Source of the DNA: Trissonchulus latispiculum
Taxonomy: Eukaryota; Nematoda; Enoplea; Enoplida; Ironidae
DNA: 64,000 nt
Direction: 5' to 3'
Assembly (NCBI GenBank): GCA_030248195.1
Contig: JASAND010015538.1
Location: forward strand, 1 to 64,000
The position numbers were made by a program, and so were the translations under genes. The notes beneath the pieces are model-generated. The model was not told the origin of the DNA. It saw nothing but the letters and a program-made list of their open reading frames with translations, and ran no database searches. This document shows, piece after piece, positions 56,372-64,000 of this stretch (position 1 is the stretch's first letter; every line of letters begins with the position of its first letter).

Positions 56372-56599
56372 CCTCCTCAATGGAAAATGTAAAATATCTA
56401 TTATTATAAACTATGGAATGTCGGATCTGCTTACCTTTGGAATATGGAAGTTGGACATTTTCCATTAAAAGAAGTTGCACATATGTTGAATAATAAGAAA
56501 AATGTTAGTATGTATCTTGTATATGTTAAAGCATAGTTTATTGATGATCGCTACTGTATACAATGTTGTTTGGTTGAATGAAGTAAAAAAAAGAAAAAC

Positions 56600-56730
56600 G
56601 TAAGGGTAGGTACAGGCCGTCTGATGGGACCTCGTGGTGGGGGTCAAAACGGGAAAAGGTTTGGGGGACACTAAGATTTACACTGGATATGGCTCCGGAC
56701 TTGTGGTAGAACCGGCCATTTATACCTACT
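56600..56730 (-). repeat. Polinton terminal inverted repeat, right
   Basis: Inverse of the left TIR: GCCGTCTGATGGGACCTCGT, GGTGGGGGTCAAAACGGG, then GCTCCGGACTTGTGG and TTATACCTACT at the end. Confidence 0.75.
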
Positions 56731-56736
56731 GTAACA
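56731..56736. other. Polinton target site duplication, right
   Basis: GTAACA, one mismatch from the left GTGACA. Confidence 0.65.
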
Positions 56737-56838
56737 AGCACATTCTAAGCTTTAAAATGATATTAAAATTATTGTATAAGTCCGAGAATGGTAGAGTGCC
56801 GTTTGAGCCAATGCATTGAAATTTGACAGGTGACCTCT

Positions 56839-58061
56839 CTTAAGGTGGTGGTATCGTTTACCGTATTTTAAAGGCTAACTTTATAGCAAATAATCCCAAT
56901 GACCTGAAATATCGCTTGATGACCTTACTAGTGTTCCCAATCATGCTGATAAACCTTTTAGTCGTGTATGAAAATTTTTATTTTAACCAAAATTCCATAT
57001 TTGACGAAAAATGGTGATAACGAGTTTTTCAATTTGTTAGTAGTTCGATTTTTTACCATTATTAATATAAGTGGACATAATGCAGACTAAAAACTTAAAA
57101 AATTAAAAAATCAAAATTTTTAAATTTTTTAAGCTCGAACCAGACTACTTTCGGTGAGCGGACAGCGTGAAGCTGTATCTGCCCCGCTGAAAATCGAAAT
57201 TTATAAGAAAATGGAATTTTTCCTTTAATGTCACTCATTCATGCATATTTAATGATTGTGGATAACTGGCAAATTAAAATAACCGATAATAGCAACATTC
57301 AGACATATTCTATGCGTGAAGAGTGCGGTGGGAGTAAAGTTCCGAAGGGGGACGAATAGAAATAAAATAACGTTATTCGTCCCCCCCCACAACTTCCAAA
57401 GTGTTCGTAAACATATATGGAAATAAATAACTCCGCCCCACTCGTTTTTTCCTCCCCCAACCAGTCTGTTTCACTATTTTACGATAACGAAATCATCAAT
57501 CCTTTATGGTCACTGCTGCGCGTTTGTAATGGCAAGCCAGCACTTAGCTAAGCACCAATTACGTTGATCGTTAAATAGTGAAGGAATTTTATGTTTTAAA
57601 CAAGGTTTTCTCACATTTCGAGTAATATTGTGTTTTCAAATTTGACGTACAAATTGATCAAAACCTATTGCAGGGTTATTTTTCCTAGTTTTCCGTTTGA
57701 GTCAAGAACAACTGAGATATCGCTTGTTGAATTTTGAAAAATGGCGTCAGTGTGCGTTTTTGGTAGTTTTCTTTCGACATGCTAAACAGTAACTAAAATG
57801 CTGAAAAGTGACCCTCGGCAAGACATTCCTGTCTTTGCATACGAAATTTTAGCTTTCTAACTTAATTGAATCGAAAGTAATCATTGTTCAAAGCTTCATT
57901 TTAATTTTTCCAATTTGTGAGTTACCACCGAACCATGGAAGTTACATTTTTTGAGAATATGCAAGTTTTTGGTTATTTAATGCTTTAAAGAGGTCAAATA
58001 TAGAGGTTGCCATTACAAATTTTTCAGTTTACAGTGCGGTAAACGATACCACCACCTTAAG
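56839..58061. mobile_element. CTTAAGGTGG-ended MITE, 1.2 kb
   Basis: CTTAAGGTGGTGGTATCGTT then TACCG is mirrored by CGGTAAACGATACCACC then ACCTTAAG: at least 24 bp of near-perfect terminal inverted repeat. AT-rich interior without a protein. Its ends match the truncated end abutting the M1 copy at 9,141-9,170. Confidence 0.85.
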
Positions 58062-58348
58062 TGTTTCCTTTGTTCTCTTCCTATTTTTCAAATCTACTGT
58101 TTGTAATCCAAGACCGAGCAAATTACAGTCTCTCAAAATGTGCTGCAAATATCCGAACCAACACTTTAAGGCGCTGGTGCAAATTCGGCACTACGGGCCT
58201 CAATGTCATGTGAAAATAAATGAAGCTTGCAAATATATTATGCTCTGTAATATTTTGGAACTAGTCCCATATGTTTAAGTGAAAAGATAAGAAATCATTT
58301 ATTGGCCTAGTCTCTCAGAACGCCGAAAAGGCACCGGTGTCACGGTGC

Positions 58349-58397
58349 AAATCTTCCCCCCGTGCAAAACTTCCCCCCGGAAGATTTGCACCGGCAG
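58349..58397. repeat. Perfect hairpin around CCCCCC tracts
   Basis: GGTGCAAATCTTCC and GGAAGATTTGCACC flank CCCCGTGCAAAACTTCCCC. A 14-bp perfect stem. Confidence 0.85.
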
Positions 58398-58399
58398 AA

Positions 58400-59560
58400 T
58401 TTCATAGTTATTAACAATAATAACTGCAACCGAGGTTTTAGCTAAGCTCTGGCTTATAGTTTCCAAATTGTAAAATGCAGCATAATCGAAACATAACTTG
58501 AAACAAGGCGATGATGCTTTTTGTAAACTTTAGCTTTCACATCTGAGGGTAAATGAATTTTTCGACTGGTATCGTAGCTAAGCTAGCACAACAAAAATAA
58601 TAACAAAAATAGCTATCACAAGTCACAGGTTTCGCAATAAATAAAATTAATTGATTAAAATTGACCAGTGCTTTGTAGTTTGTTATAACTCCATGAATGA
58701 AAGTTTCTTTTTTTGAATTTACTTTCATTTGTCTGTATGAACTATGAATTTATCAATGTCAATCAAACAATGTTTCAGCTAAAATTTACATTGAAGTTTT
58801 AATTATTTTAACTTGAGCAACTCATGTAACTCAGAACTGGGATTTATCCTCTTTAGCTCTTTACTTCAAAATCCAGTTGCACTTAACTCCATAAACTCCT
58901 CTATACTCTTTTGAGAAGGCCTTTAGAATTTAAATATCCATGCTTGAGATCGCCCTCACAAGGAAATACACCAAAAACGAAAGCAAGCAAAGTTTAGATT
59001 TTACATAGTAAAATAGCAATAATAATTGGTTAAGAAAGCAAGAAAAATGTTTGGAAGAACTAGTATTAAACTTTATCCCCCCAAAGCCCTAATTGCACTT
59101 TATCACCCCCCACCTCCCCAACTGGAAGAAGTCTAGAAATAAAGGCAAATTTAAGGTAAATTCGACAATTTTTAATATTTTAATCAATTTTAAGTTTTAC
59201 TCTGTCTATTATTGATTTATTATCTTTAAAATTTGGTGAGAATGCGATTGTGCGCACTTTCAATAAATTTTTTTAAAAATTTAAAAAATTAAATTCTTGA
59301 GTTTCAGGGGAAGACAAACGGGATCGAAAAAGTTTGTCACCATTTTTGCTCAAATGTTGGTTCCAGGGGGTTTCAGAAGCGTTGAACACGAATCTGAGAT
59401 TAATTTTTGTACAGCTGAATTGAAAAATGAATTTCGATGCATGACAAACCAAACACGTCTAGGAATGTTATGATTGCAAGTGTTCCCAAATGAACTTCAT
59501 CCCCCCAAAGGGGTAGTCGAGGATAATGTTCAATTGATCCTAGCCAGGTTTCATGGTTTC
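58400..59560. other. Insert or spacer, nothing recognised
   Basis: No supported gene; separates the two halves of the M1 copy. Confidence 0.35.
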
Positions 59561-60351
59561 AGGATTGGATGTTATGGCTGGCAAGATTAAATGAAACTGA
59601 ACATTTTTGCTTTTACAACCTTTGAGCTATCTCCAATGATTAGGCAAGCAAGAGCCAAAACTATTTTGGGGGTCAAAAATGGTTATTTTCGAGGAAATCA
59701 GTTTTTTCAAAATTACTTCGAAATCTTGCAGGCAAATTTGGTCCATTTACACTGGCTTGCACCAACCATTGTTAACTCGGTGTTGCGTTAACTCGGAGAG
59801 AGAGAACTAGAGAATGAGCTAAAGATTTGGGCGAAAACCATTTTGGAAAAACTGTGATTGTTTTGTTATGACCAACGATCTCTCAAAAACTACCCAATGA
59901 ATTGGTATTATTTTTAACAGGATGAAACTTGGCATTGTTGCGGAGGGACAGTTTTCTTCGTTTGAGCTGAAACATCGCCAGATGCGAGTAAAATCAATGG
60001 GAATTTGGGAAATCAGCCTGATCTTCTGGAGCATTAGGTGCTATTGAGCTGTGACGTTAGACTGACTAAGGACAACTTTATGCAAATAAGTTTAGCAAAC
60101 ACTCACTGTTATGCACACTGATGTGTAAATTCTCTAGTTGCTTAGTAATAGTTGAGACGTGGAGTTAGATGAGAGTAATCAGTTTAGTTATTTCCGTGGG
60201 CAGGTTATGTGTAGTTGCAAATTTGTGTTGGGGGTCCAACTTACGAATATTCTTCGATTTTTGGGAGTCAGTGCTTGTTCGGATTAAAGTTCTTTTGCTT
60301 TCTCTGGATTATGATTGTTCGTCTTATGATTAATTTGGTTTTGATTTAGTT

Positions 60352-60540
60352 TTGTTGAAAGTACTAGTAAATCCTTGTGTACGTAAGGTTTGTTTAGAAT
60401 TGGTCAGGGACTCACTCGCTTCCGACATCGCACACCACCGGTCTTATTTGGATTACCTAACCAACTACACCACAGGGCCATCAGCTGAACTCCCATATCA
60501 GGCTTATCAATCTTTCCTGTGCCTTTTCGCTGCTTGAACA
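60352..60540 (+). CDS. Possible upstream exon of an unrecognised host gene
   Basis: Frame reading CLELVRDSLASDIAHHRSYL then DYLTNYTTGPSAELPYQAYQ. Protein-like composition, directly before the next exon but in a different frame, and no clear donor. It may be a frameshifted continuation of that exon. Confidence 0.3.
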
Positions 60541-60542
60541 TT

Positions 60543-60689
60543 CCTGTTGAAGACACAATAGTGAGTCAAGAAGCGATAAATTTGATTAAAAGTCTGGAGA
60601 GATTTAATCCTGCACATGACCTTGTCTCGGTTTCTAAAGTCATGAATTTCTATCCACTTCTTAAGGTTCACTTGGGCCTGCTCCAGCTG
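60543..60689 (+). CDS. Host exon, unrecognised gene, penultimate
   Basis: Encodes VEDTIVSQEAINLIKSLERF, NPAHDLVSVSKVMNFYPLL and VHLGLLQL, ending in phase 0 at a consensus donor GTAAGT (60,690). Helical, HEAT-like feel, but no family could be named. The 5' limit is uncertain (possible acceptor GTTGAAG near 60,553). Confidence 0.45.
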
Positions 60690-60769
60690 GTAAGTATGAT
60701 TGTGTTTGGTTCAGAATGGAAATCGGGTGTTCAAATTGCTTTTACACGGTATTCGTCTCAGGTGTTCAG

Positions 60770-60906
60770 GTTGCTGTGACTTTAAAAGACACATTAGTTT
60801 TCTTAATATCTTCAGCTTTTAAAACCTCAAAAACCAATACAACCAAGAAATATGAAATGAATGGTGACCGAATGATGAAGTTGCCCCCAGATCCAAAAAC
60901 GGTGTA
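60770..60906 (+). CDS. Host terminal exon, unrecognised gene
   Basis: Follows the acceptor CTCAGGTGTTCAG in phase 0 and reads VAVTLKDTLVFLISSAFKTS, then KKYEMNGDRMMKLPPDPKTV and stop. The 80-bp intron and matching phase support joining to the exon before. A hydrophobic LVFLISSAF segment could be a helix core rather than a membrane span. Confidence 0.45.
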
Positions 60907-61630
60907 ACTGGAGCTGGTTTGACTTATGAACTTGTCCTTTATTTTCCAACTTACACTTCCGCTTAGTTACGCGTCCGGTCCAGTCAAATTTTAAAATCCG
61001 AATTTCCAGTCTAGTCCGAATTAAACCAGATAACGTCTTTGGTTTATCAAGGCATAGTTAGAGCGGAGTTTAACGTAAGCAAAATTTTATTATTGGTTTC
61101 ACAAAATCCAACTGCGGTAACTTTGTCCCATATTATAGGAGAACTAACTTGGTACCTTGTTCACTATTTTCTGTTTTCTTAGCCTCAAAAGGTTAATCTT
61201 TTATTTCAGTAGCCCAGCAAAATTAAAAATTCATAAAACTGGCAACATATGATACAGACAATCAGGATTTTAACCATTAGACTACTGTTATAATCCGCTA
61301 GGATTAACAACAAGACTCTTCGACTTGGAAAACGTAGAAGAGTCTTGTCTTGTCTTGCTGCAGTAGCCCGTTTCAGTTTCAGTTTCAGTCATCAAACTAA
61401 ATTTAATTTCAGTTTCAGTCAGCGATGCAAAATCATTTAAGTTCCAATGTTTCATCTGCGTTCAAAAATGGTTCCTGCTACAGTCACCATCAGCTAACAC
61501 TAGAACTCTTAGGCGGTCAATACACTTAGTATATAAAAATGACTGTTTATTCCCGTCTTTAAAATGTTATCACTATTTCAGTTTCTAAGTAACAGTCTTC
61601 CTATTATAAACTCTTGGCTTTGATGTTCCT
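60907..61630. other. Intergenic or first intron of the four-TM gene
   Basis: Holds a (GTTTCA)n run at 61,372-61,392 and again near 61,405-61,420. The first coding exon of the next gene should lie here but was not identified. Confidence 0.35.
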
Positions 61631-61632
61631 AG

Positions 61633-62040
61633 GGCCTAATCCTGATCAGTGTCTGGTGCAGCACAGTAGGCACAGGACGACAGGAATTTGAGTGTCGCAT
61701 TCCGCCTCATAAACGGAGCCGTCCTTTGCACCCTAATGCGACCTGCCTGCATTGGGATGCCTACGACAAGTTTCGGGACGCGGGCTCCAACCCGCATCCA
61801 CTACGGTCCTCCGTTTGGGATTTCGCCGGTGCCCTTCAGGCAGTCCCGATGGGGGATTGGATTTACTGGGCCGCCGGAAAGGTCAACTCTAACCAGCCGG
61901 CGAAAGGAGGGCACATTTCGGAGCGCCGTCTGCCCGCGATCTTGGCCCGACTATTTGTCGTAATCATGGAACTGATCCTACTGCTACTGTCGTTGGTCAT
62001 CAACTGTTTTCGACTCAACCGAAAACAGTTTCCGGTTGTG
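61633..62040 (+). CDS. Four-transmembrane protein, exon with TM1 end, loop 1 and TM2
   Basis: Acceptor TGATGTTCCTAG, then in phase 0 GLILISVWCSTVGTGRQEF (end of helix 1), a loop of about 95 residues with NATC glycosylation site, four cysteines and several Trp (for example MGDWIYWAAGK), then RLFVVIMELILLLLSLVINC (helix 2) and the basic FRLNRKQF. The likely donor GTAGGC at 62,041 keeps phase 0. The order of a large cysteine-bearing first loop and helix 2 near a basic turn is claudin/PMP22-like, though the W-LW-C-C signature is not clear. GC content is well above the surroundings. Confidence 0.55.
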
Positions 62041-62628
62041 GTAGGCGCAGTAGATAATTGTCTTATAGTTTTAACTTAGGTATGGTGAGCGGCTAAAAGG
62101 TACACGGTATAAGCCATGCCACTGTCAGGGGCAAGGGATAAGGAAAAATAATGGCGTAAATAATAGGTTTCTTTACACGATATGTTTTTTCTAAAAAAAT
62201 TAAACTTAAAACATTTTCTAGAAATTTTGCAAACTTTTCATGAAAATAACTATAACATTGATTCTTTCCGAAAAAGAATATTCTGCTGAACTTGTTTTAA
62301 TTTTTAGTGATCTTGGTTACTATTAGCCTTGCTTTTGTGAAAGCAAATTAGTCAATGCCCGTGGTACAAGCCTCCTTGACAGTTTCGATTTAAGGTACAA
62401 ACTCAAACACCCTTCAAAAATTTTCCAGAAAAGTCTCCCAAAGCCCAACCTACATATGTATCGTGTAAAAAGTTGTCTATACCTCAAATATTGGCTTTAG
62501 GCCATATCCTAAGCATTACTATTTCACATGAACGACAAAAGTTTGACGTCGGTGCCATTAGTCCACAACGTCGGTATAGAGTGATCCATGCACCCTCCTT
62601 CAGTACATTTTATACTCGTTATATGTAA

Positions 62629-62630
62629 CG

Positions 62631-62683
<53 letters not shown>
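62629..62683. repeat. (TA)n microsatellite just upstream of exon acceptor
   Basis: About 25 TA units ending 15 bp before the acceptor GTTTGCTAG. Confidence 0.95.
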
Positions 62684-62684
<1 letters not shown>

Positions 62685-62697
62685 TCTCGTTTGCTAG

Positions 62698-62874
62698 GAA
62701 CTCATCGTGATCGTAATCATGATGGTGCTGACGCTGCCGACTGCCTCTGTAGAGGCCTGGTTCGCCTCCGGTGACGCTCTGAGTGTCACCGAACATTATC
62801 ACCACCCGAATCCCCTGAACCAGTTCTCCTATCCGGAGTGGCGCCTGCGAGCCAGCTCTTGGAGTGTGGCTGCG
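62698..62874 (+). CDS. Four-transmembrane protein, exon with TM3 and loop 2
   Basis: Acceptor TTTGCTAG, phase 0: ELIVIVIMMVLTLPTASVEA (helix 3), then loop 2 FASGDALSVTEHYHHPNP and YPEWRLRASSWSVAA, with donor GTGAGA in phase 0. Length 59 codons. Confidence 0.6.
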
Positions 62875-63491
62875 GTGAGACTGTTTTTAATTAATTTAAT
62901 AAATTAGTCAGTTTTAATTAATAAATAAATTAATTTATAATAATTAATGATACACCAAGTTTCAGTGGTTTACGTCAACAGGTTTACTGTATAACCAGAG
63001 TTTGGACGTCCGGCTTTTGGTAGTGTGAACTTTGATTATTTAAATAAGTACTGAGGTGAAGTTAGCTCGTTTGAAATCATACTTTTTACGCTTGTTGGTT
63101 CATTATACAGGTATTTTTCTGGTATAGCCTTAGGATTGAAGTACATAACCATGTTTTAGTTGCAGAATCGCATTCATACATTCGGTCTTGTGTCTACATA
63201 TTCTCAGTTAGTACAACAGTCAGTTAGCTTCCCAGGCATGTGCAGAAGGCGAAATGGGGGGGGGGGGGTTGGGGGGCGGCAGGAGGGCTCCGGAAAACCG
63301 GATATTCCGGTTATTTGCCCAAAAATCGAAGGAAACAACGGATTCTGTGGGGGGTTAGCCATCCTCAATGTACGTGTATGGTTCTACCCTTATTACATTC
63401 GTATATTATGTCTGAGCAATGATTAGGAAAGGCTTTAGGCTTTAATACTGTAAGGGAAGCAGGCATAGGAAAGATTGATAAGCCTGATATG

Positions 63492-63575
63492 GGACTTCAG
63501 CTGATGTCCCTGTGGTGTAGTTGGTTAGCATGTCTGCTCCGGTGTAAGCAGGGCCGTGGTTCGAAACAAAGCTGG
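63492..63575 (+). tRNA. tRNA-like sequence in intron, degenerate
   Basis: TGGTGTAGTTGGTTAGCATG (A box), stem CTGCT/AGCAG with an eight-base loop, then GTGGTTCGAAAC (B box). T stem and acceptor stem are poor. A pseudo-tRNA or SINE head. Confidence 0.4.
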
Positions 63576-63796
63576 GTCAATTGTTTTCTTTCAATGGTGA
63601 GTGAAAAGCTGAACCTCCCTCTTCCCTTCTCTCTTCTAGGTCCTGGTTTTCTGGGTACAAGGGTGCCTGACGCCTACCGTTCGGGCTTGTCCTCGGTTTC
63701 TTCCTGGTCTACCAGCCCTGGCAGAAGCGCTACAATACCACTGTTATTGTCATACTAAACAAATTGTTTGTGTTTTCTGACTGTGATTTTGTTTAG

Positions 63797-63928
63797 GGCG
63801 CTCTTTTTCTACTGATCATTTTCTACATCCTGGAAATGTCAGGACTAATCAATCAACTTGTTCATCGAAGTCGACCCTCCATGGTGTCTGTGGGAAATCA
63901 GAATGCCAGAAAATTGAAAACCAACTAA
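63797..63928 (+). CDS. Four-transmembrane protein, terminal exon with TM4
   Basis: Acceptor GATTTTGTTTAG, phase 0: GALFLLIIFYILEMSGLINQ (helix 4), then the cytoplasmic LVHRSRPSMVSVGNQNARK and stop. With the two exons before it this completes TM2-TM4. The basic, Ser-containing tail is consistent with a cytosolic end. All three introns are phase 0. Confidence 0.6.
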   Translation, partial: GALFLLIIFYILEMSGLINQLVHRSRPSMVSVGNQNARKLKTN

Positions 63929-64000
63929 CAGTTTTAGTTCTAACGGATAGTAAATGAGACTTGTTTTTGCTGATTACAGCTTCAAACTGATAACTTTGGC

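Larger units (their letters stand above)
31471..56730. mobile_element. Polinton/Maverick element, about 25.3 kb with nested insertions
   Basis: It begins AGTAGGTATAAAATGG and ends, on the opposite strand, AGTAGGTATAAATGG, with inverted-repeat similarity running through TCCGG and into ACGAGGTCYCATCAGACGGC. Inside are decayed protein-primed DNA polymerase B, packaging ATPase, integrase, capsid and cysteine protease, the hallmark gene set. The interval 41.5-54.3 kb is foreign LTR-element DNA. All the core genes have stops or frameshifts, so this copy cannot be autonomous. The internal TIR-like segment near 34.4 kb suggests it is composite. Confidence 0.85.
58165..60050. mobile_element. M1 MITE copy 4, interrupted
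   Basis: Begins CACTTTAAGGCGCTGGTGCA, shares ACTAGTCCCATATGTTTAAG and GTTATGGCTGGCAAG, AACATTTTTGCTTTTACAAC and GCGGAGGGACA blocks with copy 1. A block at about 58,322-59,560 has no match in copy 1 and is probably a further insert. Confidence 0.65.

Noticed and set aside
63160..63758. Open frames of 60-89 codons in the last intron of the four-TM gene
   Set aside because: They are GTG/TTG-started or Gly-run artefacts around a poly-G tract and a tRNA-like segment, with no protein family resemblance.

Overview
This window looks like repeat-rich eukaryotic (invertebrate) nuclear DNA: genes are split by GT-AG introns, 5' and 3' flanks are AT-rich, polyadenylation signals are present, and most of the sequence is transposon-derived. 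Two intronless seven-transmembrane receptors resemble the nematode chemoreceptor (srsx-like) families, so a nematode is my best guess. That is inference; no species can be named from sequence alone.

Layout. About 1.0-2.1 kb holds a receptor gene on the + strand. From 2.2 to 11.9 kb there is mostly non-coding DNA with dispersed repeats and MITEs, including a TTAA-flanked element carrying an array of perfect palindromes. From 12.0 to 24.8 kb I can assemble a split gene, by matching splice phases, for a membrane C-type lectin: two lectin exons, a roughly 3-kb Ser/Thr stalk exon made of (TCA)n-like DNA, and a possible transmembrane exon. Its first intron (7 kb) holds a 2.26-kb foldback element, several MITEs and a hairpin-array element. 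From 25.1 to 26.0 kb lies a dead Penelope-type reverse transcriptase. A second receptor is on the - strand at 27.6-28.6 kb, and a Ty3/gypsy integrase scrap is at 29.2-29.6 kb.

From 31,471 to 56,730 lies a Polinton/Maverick with recognisable terminal inverted repeats (AGTAGG...CCTACT) and a 6-bp target duplication (GTGACA/GTAACA). It carries broken copies of protein-primed DNA polymerase B, packaging ATPase, integrase, capsid protein and cysteine protease, plus unusual cargo: two chromodomain-like units, a RING-like fragment, a zinc-finger ORF and a NADAR domain. A second, internal TIR-like segment (about 34.3-34.5 kb) and two copies of the capsid/protease segment (39.2-41.5 and 54.3-56.2 kb, sharing the same disabling lesions) point to nesting or duplication. 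Between the two copies sit two LTR retroelements of one family in opposite orientations. A young one (43.1-49.9 kb; near-identical LTRs; tRNA-Arg-type primer site) interrupts an older one. Both encode a zinc-knuckle Gag-like protein but no visible pol.

Right of the Polinton are two more CTTAAGG-ended MITEs (56.8-60.0 kb), a two-exon tail of an unrecognised host gene (60.5-60.9 kb), and three phase-0 exons of a probable four-transmembrane protein (61.6-63.9 kb). The genes do not form an operon. The window is best read as a few host genes embedded in layered mobile-element insertions.
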